DNA of 64,000 nt, from contig NZ_BAGL01000006.1 in NCBI RefSeq assembly GCF_000308875.1, forward strand, positions 54,423 through 118,422, written 5' to 3'. This stretch comes from Nocardia transvalensis NBRC 15921. GTDB lineage: Bacteria; Actinomycetota; Actinomycetes; Mycobacteriales; Mycobacteriaceae. The position numbers were made by a program, and so were the translations under genes. The notes beneath the pieces are model-generated. The model saw only the letters and a program-made list of their open reading frames with translations. It was not told the DNA's origin and made no database searches. Shown here piece by piece: positions 43,433 through 51,986 of this stretch (position 1 is the first letter of the stretch; each line of letters starts with the position of its first letter).

Positions 43433-45147
43433 GAGATCTCCTCACGTAATTGCCGCTTGAGCACCTTTCCGGCGGCGCTGTAGGGCAGCTGGTCGCGGAA
43501 TTCGACGTAGCGCGGCACCTTGAAGTTCGCCAGCGTCTTCTTCGCGAAGGCGATCACGTCGTCCTCGGTGAGCGCGGCGCCCGCCCGGCGCACGATGTAC
43601 GCCTTGCCGACCTCGCCCATGCGCTCGTCCGGCACGCCGATCACCGCGGATTCGGCGACGCCGTCGAGTCGGGCCAGCGCCTGCTCGATCTCGGCCGGAT
43701 AGACGTTGAATCCGCCGGCGATGTACATGTCCTTGAGGCGGTCGGTGATCTTCAGATAGCCGCGCTCGTCGAGTACGCCGACGTCGCCGGTGTGCAGCCA
43801 GCCGTCGGCGTCGATCGTCTTGGCGGTGTTCACCGGATCGTCGAGGTAGCCGAGCATCACGTTCGGGCCGCGCAGCAGCACCTCGCCGTTGTCGTCGATG
43901 CGCACCTCGAATCCGGCGATCGGGCCGCCGGAGGTGTTGGCGACGGTTTCGGCGTCGTCGTCGGGCAGGCACATCGTGCCGAATCCGGCCGACTCCGACA
44001 GCCCGTACGCGGTCACGACCACATCGAATTTCAGGTCGGTGCGCATTCTCTCGACCAGGACCACCGGCACGGTGGCCGCGCCGGTGACCGCGACACGCAG
44101 GCTGCTCAGATCGGAGTCGGCGCGGGCGGGGTGGTCGAGAATGGTCTGGTAGATCGTCGGCGGGCCGGTCAGTACCGTGATGCGCTGCTCGTGCACCAGG
44201 CGCATCGTCTCCGGCACGTCGAACGTCGCCTGCGGCACGATGGTGGCGCCGGTGACCAGGCAGGCGAGCATGGCCGCCTTGTAACCGAAGTTGTGGAAGA
44301 ACGGCGGGATCACCAGATACCGGTCGTCGCTGTTCAGAGTGGAGCATTCGCACCAGGCCCGCACCACATCCAGAGCCTGCCGGTGCGCGACCAGCGTGCC
44401 CTTGCTACGACCGGTGGTCCCGGAGGTGAACAAGATATCCGAAATGTCTTCCGGGCCTACGGATTCCCCACGGGCGATCACCTGCTCCGCGGGAATCTGC
44501 GCGGAGAGGTCGTCCAGATCCGCCCACGCGACAACTGCCCCCTTGCCTTCCGGGCGTCCGTCTTCCTTGTCTTCCGGGCGTCCGTCTTCCTCGTCTTCCC
44601 AGCGTCCGTCTTCCTCGTTTTCCCGGCGTCCGTCTTCCTCGTTTTCCCGGCGTGCTTTTGGCCGGGATCCCTCGCTGGATTCCGGCCAAAAGCGTGCCGG
44701 AAAAACGGGGGAGTCGGGGGAGTCTTCGTCGCCGGGGATGACGATGACCGTCTCGATGCCCAACTCCGGAGCCGTCGAACGCAATTCGCCCAGCCGGTCA
44801 CGACCGAGGAAGGGACTTGCCACGAACAGGGCCTTGGCGTCCACCCGCTCCAGCACGTCCGCCGCCTCGTCCGCGACGTACCGGGTGTTCAGCGGTACCA
44901 GTGCCGCGCCGGCGTAATGCGTGGCCAGTGCGGCGACCACCCAGTGGAAGGTGTTGGGCGCCCAGATGGCGATCCGATCGCCGGGTTCGACGCCGCGGGC
45001 GATCAGCGCCCCGGCCGTCCGCCGGACCTCGTCGAGTAGGCGCGCCCAGCTCAGGCGCACATCGCCGTCGCTCACGGCGGTCGCGTCGCCATACCGGCGC
45101 GCCGTTTCGTGCAGGGCGAGAGGGGTGGTCTGCGCAGGGGTTGTCAC
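43429..45147 (-). CDS. fadD3: HIP-CoA ligase FadD3 with a hairpin-repeat insertion
   Basis: A 572-residue acyl-CoA synthetase. FadD3 activates HIP, the C/D-ring propionate, with ATP and CoA, and HIP-CoA is the KstR2 effector. Visible motifs are IAIWAPNTFHWVVAALATHY, the P-loop ILFTSGTTGRSKGTLVAHRQ, YGLSESAGFGTMCLPDD, HTGDVGVLDERGYLKITDR and the catalytic lysine region YSAAGKVLKRQLRE. Residues about 140-205 are foreign to the family: two hairpin arms plus four 24-base repeats giving RRENEEDG-type octapeptides. Known FadD3 proteins are near 503 residues, so the insert accounts for the excess. GTG at 45147 behind GAGG; a KstR2 box lies upstream. Confidence 0.88.
   Translation of the reverse strand: MTTPAQTTPLALHETARRYGDATAVSDGDVRLSWARLLDEVRRTAGALIARGVEPGDRIAIWAPNTFHWVVAALATHYAGAALVPLNTRYVADEAADVLERVDAKALFVASPFLGRDRLGELRSTAPELGIETVIVIPGDEDSPDSPVFPARFWPESSEGSRPKARRENEEDGRRENEEDGRWEDEEDGRPEDKEDGRPEGKGAVVAWADLDDLSAQIPAEQVIARGESVGPEDISDILFTSGTTGRSKGTLVAHRQALDVVRAWCECSTLNSDDRYLVIPPFFHNFGYKAAMLACLVTGATIVPQATFDVPETMRLVHEQRITVLTGPPTIYQTILDHPARADSDLSSLRVAVTGAATVPVVLVERMRTDLKFDVVVTAYGLSESAGFGTMCLPDDDAETVANTSGGPIAGFEVRIDDNGEVLLRGPNVMLGYLDDPVNTAKTIDADGWLHTGDVGVLDERGYLKITDRLKDMYIAGGFNVYPAEIEQALARLDGVAESAVIGVPDERMGEVGKAYIVRRAGAALTEDDVIAFAKKTLANFKVPRYVEFRDQLPYSAAGKVLKRQLREEIS
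44554..44649 (-). repeat. 24-base tandem repeat inside fadD3
   Basis: GCGTCCG recurs at 44554, 44578, 44602 and 44626 with exact 24-base spacing, and the fifth position (44650) is the hairpin sequence GCGTGCTTTT. The unit includes CCTCGTTTTCCCGG, which is the outer flank of the hairpin at other loci. On the coding strand each unit reads as an eight-residue charged peptide (RRENEEDG and variants). Confidence 0.85.
44637..44709. repeat. REPIN-like hairpin pair inside fadD3, locus 5
   Basis: Hairpin TCCCGGC/GCCGGGA with loop GTGCTTTTG (44645-44667) and hairpin TTCCGGC/GCCGGAA with loop CAAAAGCGT (44680-44702) face each other across a 12-base spacer, the same layout as locus 1. The frame remains open through both on the fadD3 strand. 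Confidence 0.86.
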
Positions 45148-45170
45148 GGTCGTCCTCGATCGGTCTACAA

Positions 45171-45184
45171 AGCAAGTGCTTGGT
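45171..45184. promoter_or_regulatory. KstR2 operator, fadD3/fadE30 divergent promoter
   Basis: AGCAAGTGCTTGGT matches the KstR2 consensus AnCAAGnnCTTGnT exactly and lies between divergent fadD3 (45147) and fadE30 (45201). Confidence 0.9.
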
Positions 45185-45189
45185 AGGTT
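45184..45189 (+). promoter_or_regulatory. Predicted -10 element of fadE30
   Basis: TAGGTT overlaps the end of the KstR2 box. Transcription would begin about seven bases downstream, within five bases of the GTG at 45201, implying a leaderless or near-leaderless message. The same hexamer sits at the same place before the SDR gene at 61141. Confidence 0.5.
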
Positions 45190-45200
45190 ACTCTACCGGA

Positions 45201-46412
45201 GTGAGTGTGATCCAGACCCACGATTCGGATGCCGCGGCGGAATCTCCCCAGGATGCCGAATTCCGTGCCGACGTGCGCGAATGGCTTGCCGAGAACCTGA
45301 ACGGGCAGTTCCGTGAACTGCGCGGCCTGGGCGGTCCCGGACGCGAGCACGAGGCGTTCGACGAGCGGCTGGAATGGGACCGCCACCTCGCCGCGGCGGG
45401 GTGGACCTGCCTCGGCTGGCCCGAAGAGCACGGCGGCCGCGACGCGACACTGCGGCAGCAGGTGATCTTCCACGAGGAGTACGCCAAGGCCGACGCGCCG
45501 AGCCGGGTCTCCCACCTCGGCGAGGAACTGCTGGGCCCGACTCTGCTGGCCTTCGGCACCGAGGAGCAGAAGCGGCGGTTCCTGCCCGGCATCAAGACCG
45601 TCACCGAGCTGTGGTGCCAGGGCTATTCGGAGCCCGGCGCCGGTTCGGATCTCGCGGCCGTCACCACCTCGGCGCGTCGCGACGGCGACGAGTGGGCGAT
45701 CAACGGCCAGAAGATCTGGACGTCCCTGGCGCACGTGGCCGACTGGTGCTTCGCCATCTGCCGCACCGAGCCCGGCTCGTCCCGTCACCACGGGCTGTCC
45801 TATCTGCTGGTCCCGATGAAGCAGCCCGGTATCGAGGTGCGGCCCATCATCCAGCTCACCGGCACCGCCGAATTCAACGAGGTGTTCTTCGACAACGCCC
45901 GCACCGAGGCCGATCTGGTCGTCGGCGAACCGGGCGACGGCTGGCGCGTCGCGATGGGCACGCTGACCTTCGAGCGCGGCATCTCCACCGTCGGCCAGCA
46001 GATCCGCTTCGCGCGCGAACTCGCCGATTTGGAAGTGGTCGCGAAAGACAATGGCGCGCTGGATGATCCGGTGATCGCCGCCCGCATCGACCAGGCGTGG
46101 GTGAGCCTGCGGGTGCTGCGCGCGCACGCCTTGCGCACCCTGGAATCCGGGCACGGCGCCGTCGATGCCCGTACCGCCGCGGGCCAGGCGTCAGTGTCGA
46201 AGCTGTTGTGGGCCAACTGGCATCGTGGTCTGGGCGAACTCGCCATGGACGTGCTGGGCGCCCCGGGTCTGAAAGCCCTCCCCGACGATCTCGACGAATG
46301 GCAGCGCCTGTTCCTGTTCAGCCGGGCCGACACCATCTACGGCGGCTCGAACGAGGTGCAGCGCAACATCATCTCCGAACGCGTGCTCGGCCTGCCGCGT
46401 GAAGCCCGCTAG
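45201..46412 (+). CDS. fadE30: Acyl-CoA dehydrogenase FadE30
   Basis: A 403-residue acyl-CoA dehydrogenase. FadE30 is assigned to dehydrogenation of HIP-CoA at the start of C/D-ring degradation. Motifs are CLGWPEEHGGRDATLRQQVI, GYSEPGAGSDLAAVTTSARR, NGQKIWTSLAHVADWCFAIC and the terminal YGGSNEVQRNIISERVLGLP with the catalytic-region glutamate. GTG at 45201 lacks a clear ribosome site and follows the KstR2 box by 16 bases. Twelve bases to ipdF. Confidence 0.88.
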   Translation: MSVIQTHDSDAAAESPQDAEFRADVREWLAENLNGQFRELRGLGGPGREHEAFDERLEWDRHLAAAGWTCLGWPEEHGGRDATLRQQVIFHEEYAKADAPSRVSHLGEELLGPTLLAFGTEEQKRRFLPGIKTVTELWCQGYSEPGAGSDLAAVTTSARRDGDEWAINGQKIWTSLAHVADWCFAICRTEPGSSRHHGLSYLLVPMKQPGIEVRPIIQLTGTAEFNEVFFDNARTEADLVVGEPGDGWRVAMGTLTFERGISTVGQQIRFARELADLEVVAKDNGALDDPVIAARIDQAWVSLRVLRAHALRTLESGHGAVDARTAAGQASVSKLLWANWHRGLGELAMDVLGAPGLKALPDDLDEWQRLFLFSRADTIYGGSNEVQRNIISERVLGLPREAR

Positions 46413-46424
46413 AAAGGACATCCC

Positions 46425-47219
46425 GTGACAGACCTTTCCGTTGCGCCACAGCCGGTTTCCGGCCACGGCCTGCTCGCCGGCCGCACCGCGGTGGTCACTG
46501 CCGCCGCCGGCACCGGCATCGGCTCGGCGACCGCGCGCCGCCTGCTCGACGAGGGCGCCGACGTCGTCGTCTCCGATTGGCACGAGCGCCGGCTGAAGCA
46601 GACCGAGGAGGAGCTGGCCGCCGCCTACCCGGACCGCCGGGTGGCCTCGGCGGTCTGCGACGTGACCAGCACCGAACAGGTCGACGGCCTGATCGCCGCG
46701 GCCGCGGACCGCCTGGGCCGCATCGACATTCTGGTGAACAACGCCGGGCTGGGCGGGGAGACGCCGGTCGTCGACATGACCGACGAGCAGTGGGACAAGG
46801 TCCTCGACATCACCCTCAACGGCACCTTCCGCTGCACCCGGGCGGCGCTGAACTACTTCCGCGCCGCGGGGCACGGCGGCGTCATCGTCAACAACGCCAG
46901 CGTGCTCGGCTGGCGCGCCCAGCACGGCCAGGCCCACTACGCCGCCGCCAAGGCCGGCGTCATGGCCCTGACCCGCTGCAGCGCCGTCGAGGCCGCCGAA
47001 CTCGGCGTGCGCATCAACGCGGTCGCGCCGAGCATCGCCCGCCACCCCTTCCTCGACAAGGTCACCTCGTCCGACCTCCTGGACCGCCTGGCCGAGGGCG
47101 AGGCCTTCGGCCGCGCCGCCGAACCCTGGGAGGTCGCCGCCACCATCGCCATGCTCGCCAGCGACTACACCTCCTACCTCACGGGCGAGGTGGTATCGGT
47201 GAGCAGCCAGCGCGCGTAA
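46425..47219 (+). CDS. ipdF: Short-chain dehydrogenase IpdF
   Basis: A 264-residue SDR equivalent to Rv3559c. NAD(P)-binding TAVVTAAAGTGIGSATARRL near 21-40 has Ala-Gly in place of the usual TGxxxGIG glycine pattern but keeps GIG. NNAG is near 105; the catalytic Ser and Tyr are in NNASVLGWRAQHGQAHYAAA with Lys following. IpdF oxidises the ring hydroxyl of HIP-CoA intermediates. GTG start at 46425, one unit with fadE30. Confidence 0.85.
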   Translation: MTDLSVAPQPVSGHGLLAGRTAVVTAAAGTGIGSATARRLLDEGADVVVSDWHERRLKQTEEELAAAYPDRRVASAVCDVTSTEQVDGLIAAAADRLGRIDILVNNAGLGGETPVVDMTDEQWDKVLDITLNGTFRCTRAALNYFRAAGHGGVIVNNASVLGWRAQHGQAHYAAAKAGVMALTRCSAVEAAELGVRINAVAPSIARHPFLDKVTSSDLLDRLAEGEAFGRAAEPWEVAATIAMLASDYTSYLTGEVVSVSSQRA

Positions 47220-47318
47220 ACCCACCTCCCTGACGACGGAAATTGGGTGGCGCCGACCACCCCCAACTGTGCAATCCTGATGGAGGCCGGTTCCTCTTTT
47301 TCGAAGGGACCACCATCC

Positions 47319-48050
47319 ATGGGACTGGACCGCCGTCAGGAAGACAACGAAGAGCTGGAACTCGAGCTGGTGCGTGAAGTGGTGCTGGCTCGTCGGCGGC
47401 TGGACAGCGCCGTCATGGCCGCCCTCACCTTCGGCGCCGAACTGCTGAACCACACCTCCGAATACGCGACCGCCACGCGCGCCGCGGAGATCCTCGAGGC
47501 CCACGCGGTCGACGAGGACGATGTCGCGCGCGACCCGCGCGGCGCGCTGCGCTCCGATATGGCCCGCGACCGCGTCCGTGCCGAACGCATCGGCCTGGTG
47601 CCCGAGCCCGGCGACTCCGAATCGGCGCTCCGCCGCCGCAAACAGAACGCCCTGCTGCGTGAGGTGCGGGCCGATCTGCTCGAGGTGGTGCGGCGCTGCC
47701 GCAAGTTCACCTTCGACAATGTCGCCTTCGCCGACGGCATCGCCGAGGGATTGTGCGCCGCCACCGACAAATTGGTGGTCGGCGCCGATATGGAGACCTA
47801 TCGCGCCTGGCAGCGCGGCATGGTGCTGAAACTCAGCGAGGAGCCCAATCCCGGCGGCCTGCCCCGGGTGATGGCGACCGTCGACGCCGGACCTGGCCGC
47901 GGCCCGCTGACCGTCGAGTGGGACAGCTGCGAACGCCGGTTGGCCCTGGTCGCGCGGATGGCGCGGGCGGGCGTCTCACCCGTCGTGATCTGCGATCGCC
48001 TCCTGGCGGACCTGTCGGTGTCCTCACCGCTGCGGTACTCGTTCCGCTGA
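47319..48050 (+). CDS. Uncharacterised soluble protein between ipdF and kstR2
   Basis: A 243-residue protein that I do not recognise. It is predicted soluble, rich in Arg and Glu, mostly helical in its first two thirds (EELELELVREVVLARRRLDS, ALRRRKQNALLREVRADLLE), and ends with PLRYSFR. ATG at 47319 is preceded by GAAGGGA. It lies 100 bases after ipdF behind a weak hairpin and 46 bases before kstR2, in the same direction, so it may or may not belong to the KstR2 regulon; no KstR2 box precedes it. Confidence 0.72.
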   Translation: MGLDRRQEDNEELELELVREVVLARRRLDSAVMAALTFGAELLNHTSEYATATRAAEILEAHAVDEDDVARDPRGALRSDMARDRVRAERIGLVPEPGDSESALRRRKQNALLREVRADLLEVVRRCRKFTFDNVAFADGIAEGLCAATDKLVVGADMETYRAWQRGMVLKLSEEPNPGGLPRVMATVDAGPGRGPLTVEWDSCERRLALVARMARAGVSPVVICDRLLADLSVSSPLRYSFR

Positions 48051-48068
48051 GCGCGGGGCATGGACCCA

Positions 48069-48082
48069 AGCAAATGCTTGGT
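48069..48082. promoter_or_regulatory. KstR2 operator before kstR2, one-base variant
   Basis: AGCAAATGCTTGGT differs from the consensus only by A in place of G in the left CAAG arm. It would give kstR2 a weaker autoregulatory site than the two structural-gene promoters. Confidence 0.8.
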
Positions 48083-48084
48083 TG

Positions 48085-48090
48085 TACTAT
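48085..48090 (+). promoter_or_regulatory. Predicted -10 element of kstR2
   Basis: TACTAT ends six bases before the GTG at 48097, so transcription starting at the usual distance would coincide with the start codon (leaderless message). It adjoins the KstR2 box. Confidence 0.5.
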
Positions 48091-48096
48091 GGGCGG

Positions 48097-48708
48097 GTGA
48101 CCGCACCCGATGCCTCCAAATCCGCACGTCGCAACGAACTGCTCGCACTCGCGGCCGGTCTGTTCGCCGAGCGCGGGCTGCGTGCGACCACGGTCCGGGA
48201 CATCGCCGACGCGGCCGGAATTCTATCCGGCAGCCTTTACCACCATTTCGACTCGAAGGAATCGATGGTGGACGAGATCCTGCGCGGCTTCCTGGACGAC
48301 CTGTTCGGCCGCTACCGCGAGATCGTCGCCTCCGGTCTGGCGGCGCGGGATACGTTGGAGGCGTTGGTCATCGCCTCCTACGAATCGTTCGACCGCCATC
48401 ACGCCGCGGTGGCCATCTACCAGGCCGAGGCCAAAAGACTGAGCGACACACCACGTTTCGCGTATATCGAGAAGTACAATCAGGAGTTCCGCGAACTCTG
48501 GCACAACGTGCTCACCCGCGGCGTCGCCGACGGGAGCTTCCGTCCCGAACTCGATATCGAACTCGCCTTCCGCTTCCTGCGCGACACCGTGTGGGTGGCG
48601 GTGCGGTGGTACCAGCCCGGCGGCCGGATCACCGTCGACAGCCTCGCCAAGCAGTACCTCACCATCGTGCTGGACGGGCTCATCAATCCCGACGCGCACC
48701 GGAAGTAG
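48097..48708 (+). CDS. kstR2: TetR-family repressor KstR2
   Basis: A 203-residue TetR regulator of HIP (C/D-ring) genes; mycobacterial KstR2 is released by HIP-CoA. Helix-turn-helix at about 10-55 (RRNELLALAAGLFAERGLRA, then LSGSLYHHFDSKESMVDEIL) and C-terminal VWVAVRWYQPGGRITVDSLA. GTG at 48097 has no ribosome site but stands one promoter-distance after TACTAT; a TTG at 48082 would lie in the operator. Followed after 11 bases by fadA6, as in mycobacteria. Confidence 0.9.
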   Translation: MTAPDASKSARRNELLALAAGLFAERGLRATTVRDIADAAGILSGSLYHHFDSKESMVDEILRGFLDDLFGRYREIVASGLAARDTLEALVIASYESFDRHHAAVAIYQAEAKRLSDTPRFAYIEKYNQEFRELWHNVLTRGVADGSFRPELDIELAFRFLRDTVWVAVRWYQPGGRITVDSLAKQYLTIVLDGLINPDAHRK

Positions 48709-48719
48709 GAGTTTCCAGA

Positions 48720-49907
48720 ATGTCTGCACCGTCTGATCGCCGCCAGTACGCGCCCCTGCGGGAGGCGTACGTCGTCGATGCCGTGCGCACGCCCATCGGC
48801 AAGCGCGGCGGGTCGCTCGCCGGCACGCATCCGGCGGACCTGGGCGCGGCCGCGCTGCAGGGCCTGCTCGGACGCACCACGCTCGATCCGATCAAGGTCG
48901 ACGACGTGATCTTCGGCTGTGTCGACGCGATCGGCCCGCAGGCCGGCAATATCGCCCGCACGGCCTGGCTGGCGGCGGGCTACCCGGAGTCGGTGCCGGG
49001 CGTGACCGTCGACCGGCAGTGCGGATCCTCCCAGCAGGCAATCAATTTCGGCGCGCAGGCCATCATGAGCGGTACGGCCGAGGTGATCGTCGCGGGCGGC
49101 GTGCAGAACATGAGCGCCATCCCGATCTCGGCGGCCATGCTGGCGGGTAAGGAGTACGGCTTCGAATCGCCGTTCGTCGGCTCGCAGGGCTGGGACCATC
49201 GCTACGGCACCGGCGAGGTGTCGCAGTTCAACGGCGCGCAGCTGATCGCCGAGAAGTGGGGCATCAGCCGCGAGGATATGGAGCGCTGGGCGCTGCGCAG
49301 CCACGACCGCGCCCGCAAGGCCATCGCCGAGGGCCGGTTCGACCGCGAGATCGTGCCGGTCGGCGACTTCTGGATCGACGAGGGTCCGCGCGAGACCAGC
49401 CTCGAGAAGATGGCGGGCCTCAAGCCGCTCAGCGAGGGCAGCCCGCTGACGGCCGCGGTGGCCAGCCAGATCTCCGACGGCGCGAGCGCGACCCTGCTGG
49501 CCTCGGACTGGGCGGTCGCCGAGTACGGGCTGAAGCCCCGGGCGCGCATTCACCACGTGAGCGCGCGCGGCGCGGATCCGATCTACATGCTGACCGCGCC
49601 GATCCCGGCGACCAAGTGGGCGCTGGAGAAGACCGGCCTCACCATCGAGGATATGGACGTCATCGAGATCAACGAGGCGTTCGCCTCGGTGGTCCTGGCC
49701 TGGCTGAAGGAGACCGGCGCCGATCCGGACAAGGTCAACGTCAATGGCGGCGCGATCGCCCTCGGCCATCCGCTCGGCGCGACCGGCGCCAAGCTGTTCG
49801 CCACGCTGCTCAACGAACTCGAGCGCGTCAATGGGCGCTACGGCCTGCTCACCATCTGCGAGGGTGGCGGCACCGCCAACGCCACCATCATCGAACGCCT
49901 GAGCTGA
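48720..49907 (+). CDS. fadA6: Thiolase FadA6
   Basis: A 395-residue thiolase that releases acetyl-CoA from a ring-opened intermediate late in HIP degradation. Active-site cysteine in VTVDRQCGSSQQAINFGAQA near 92-111, His in NGGAIALGHPLGATGAKLF near 345-363, and second cysteine in LLTICEGGGTANATI. Asn-Glu-Ala-Phe is in IEINEAFASVVLAW. ATG at 48720 preceded by GTAGGAG. Confidence 0.91.
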   Translation: MSAPSDRRQYAPLREAYVVDAVRTPIGKRGGSLAGTHPADLGAAALQGLLGRTTLDPIKVDDVIFGCVDAIGPQAGNIARTAWLAAGYPESVPGVTVDRQCGSSQQAINFGAQAIMSGTAEVIVAGGVQNMSAIPISAAMLAGKEYGFESPFVGSQGWDHRYGTGEVSQFNGAQLIAEKWGISREDMERWALRSHDRARKAIAEGRFDREIVPVGDFWIDEGPRETSLEKMAGLKPLSEGSPLTAAVASQISDGASATLLASDWAVAEYGLKPRARIHHVSARGADPIYMLTAPIPATKWALEKTGLTIEDMDVIEINEAFASVVLAWLKETGADPDKVNVNGGAIALGHPLGATGAKLFATLLNELERVNGRYGLLTICEGGGTANATIIERLS

Positions 49908-49970
49908 GTCTTCGGCGCTGCCGGATCGGAATGGGTGGGGCACTGACGGCCACCACCTACCATCGGCAGC

Positions 49971-51986
49971 ATGAAGGTTCTGGGTGCGTGCCCGCTCGAC
50001 TGCCCGGACGCGTGCTCCTGGGTGGTGACGGTGGAGGACGGCGTCGCGGTCGGGTTGCGGGGCAACAAGGAGCATCCGGTCACCCGGGGCGCGCTGTGCG
50101 TGAAGGTGAACCGGTACCTCGAGCAGGTGCACTCGCCGGATCGGATCACGTATCCGATGCGGCGGGTCGGCCGTAAAGGGGAGGGGCGGTTCGAGCGGAT
50201 CGGCTGGGACGAGGCGCTGGACGAGATCGCCGCGCGGCTGACCGGGATCGTCGACGAGTACGGCGGCGAGGCGATCTGGCCGTTCCACGGCACCGGCAGC
50301 CTCGGCTACATCCAAGGGCTGGAAGGGTTCTCGGGGCGGCGGTTCTTCAATGTGCTGGGGTCGTCACTGCACGATCCGACGATCTGCTCCATCTCGGGGA
50401 CGCTGGGGATGAAGTACACGCTCGGCACGTCGGGCGGTATGGATCCGGAGGATTTCGCGAAGTCAGAGCTGATCCTGCTGTGGGGGACCAACCCGCTCAC
50501 CTCCGGGCATCACGTGTGGAAGTTCATCCAGGACAGCGGCGCACACACCGTGGCGATCGATCCCGTGCGCAGCCGCACCGCCGAACGCTGCGACGAACAT
50601 CTCGCGCCGCTGCCCGGGACCGATGCGGCGCTGGCGTTCGGGCTCATGCACGTGATCGTCTCGATGGGGGCCGAGGACACCGAGTTCCTCGCCGAGCACA
50701 CCGTCGGATGGGACGAATTCCGGAGTCGTATAGCGGAATTCACGCCCGATCGGGTCGCGGAGATCACCGGGCTGCCGCAGGAGCGGATCGTGGAACTCGG
50801 CGAGCGGATCGCCCGCACCCGGCCGACCGCCATCCGTGCCTCGCAGGGGATTCAGCGGCATGCCGGAGGCGGGATGGCGCTGCGGGCCCTGGCCTGCCTG
50901 CCGGGCGTCACCGGCGACTGGGCGATTCCCGGTGGGGGACTACACTATTCGACCACCGGGCATTTCAAGCTGAACGTGCCGGAGCTGGTGCGGTTCGATC
51001 TGCTGCCGAATCCGGTGCGCACGCTGTCGCAGACGCGCATCGGCGAGGGTCTCCTGGAGACCGCCGATCCGCCGGTCAAGGCGCTGTTCGTGATCGCCGC
51101 CAACCCGGTCGGCTCCAACCCGGACCAGAACCGGGTGATCGAGGGGCTCTCGCGCGAGGATCTGTTCACCGTTGTGCTGGAACACTTTCCGACCGACACC
51201 GTGGACTACGCCGATATCGTGCTACCCGCCACCATGCAGCCCGAACACCTGGACGTGCTCGCCGCCTACGGGAACATGTATCTGGTGTGGAACGAGCCGG
51301 CGGTCGATCCGCCCGGCGAATGCCTGTCCACCACGGAGACGTTCCGGCGTCTGGCCCGCCGCATGAACCTGACCGAATCCTCGCTCTACGACTCCGACGA
51401 GGATCTGGCCCGGCAGCTGCTGAAGGGCTTCGACGTCGAGCGGCTGCGCTCCGACGGCTTCCTGAAGGTCGAGCCCGGCCCCGTCCCGGCCGACAAGCTC
51501 CAGTTCGTCTCCGCCCGCGCCGAAATGGCGGGCCACGACCCCCTCCCGTCCTACATCCCGCCGGCCGACCAGGGCGACGGGCTGGTCCTCATCTCCGCCG
51601 CCTCCCACTACTTCCTCAACACCACCTTCGCCAACAACCCCGAATTGCGCCGCCGCGCAGGCGAACCCCGCGTCACCCTGCATCCCGACGACGCCGCGGC
51701 CCGCGACATCGCCGACGGCACACCGGTACTCGTCTCGAACGACCGTGGCTCGTTCGAGGCCGTCGCCGAGGTCTCCGACCGGGTCCGTCCCGGCGTGGCC
51801 GCCACCTCGAAGGGCCGCTGGCGCAAACTGACCGGCGGCCCCACTCCCAACGCCACCGTCGAGGAACGCGACTCCGACTTCGGCGGTGGCGCGGTGTTCC
51901 ACGACAATCGGGTCCGGATCACCCGTCAGGGTTCGAGGTCGACCGCTCCTCGGCCCGTCGCGATATCGAGCGGCACCGATACCTGA
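49971..51986 (+). CDS. Molybdopterin-dependent oxidoreductase
   Basis: A 671-residue DMSO-reductase-superfamily protein. Cysteines for a [4Fe-4S] cluster are in ACPLDCPDACSWVV near 7-20 with a fourth in GALCVKVNRY near 43. Other motifs are GSLGYIQGLEGFSGRRFFNV, LLWGTNPLTSGHHVWKFIQD and a C-terminal cofactor domain (PGVAATSKGRW). Cytosolic; no Tat signal. Substrate unknown. It is not part of known steroid pathways and starts the accessory block between the two KstR2 halves. The end overlaps the convergent gene by 61 bases. Confidence 0.86.
   Translation: MKVLGACPLDCPDACSWVVTVEDGVAVGLRGNKEHPVTRGALCVKVNRYLEQVHSPDRITYPMRRVGRKGEGRFERIGWDEALDEIAARLTGIVDEYGGEAIWPFHGTGSLGYIQGLEGFSGRRFFNVLGSSLHDPTICSISGTLGMKYTLGTSGGMDPEDFAKSELILLWGTNPLTSGHHVWKFIQDSGAHTVAIDPVRSRTAERCDEHLAPLPGTDAALAFGLMHVIVSMGAEDTEFLAEHTVGWDEFRSRIAEFTPDRVAEITGLPQERIVELGERIARTRPTAIRASQGIQRHAGGGMALRALACLPGVTGDWAIPGGGLHYSTTGHFKLNVPELVRFDLLPNPVRTLSQTRIGEGLLETADPPVKALFVIAANPVGSNPDQNRVIEGLSREDLFTVVLEHFPTDTVDYADIVLPATMQPEHLDVLAAYGNMYLVWNEPAVDPPGECLSTTETFRRLARRMNLTESSLYDSDEDLARQLLKGFDVERLRSDGFLKVEPGPVPADKLQFVSARAEMAGHDPLPSYIPPADQGDGLVLISAASHYFLNTTFANNPELRRRAGEPRVTLHPDDAAARDIADGTPVLVSNDRGSFEAVAEVSDRVRPGVAATSKGRWRKLTGGPTPNATVEERDSDFGGGAVFHDNRVRITRQGSRSTAPRPVAISSGTDT

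Noticed and set aside
41399..43483. Long plus-strand frame opposite fadE31 and echA
   Set aside because: Low-complexity antisense product; coding strand has complete enzyme motifs.
44554..44649. CRISPR-like repeats
   Set aside because: Units are 24 bases in direct contact without spacers and lie in frame in a coding gene.
47245..47262. Terminator after ipdF
   Set aside because: The stem GGGTGG/CCACCC is only six pairs; too weak to list.
48480..50315. Long minus-strand frame across kstR2, fadA6 and the molybdoenzyme start
   Set aside because: Crosses three genes with clear motifs on the other strand.
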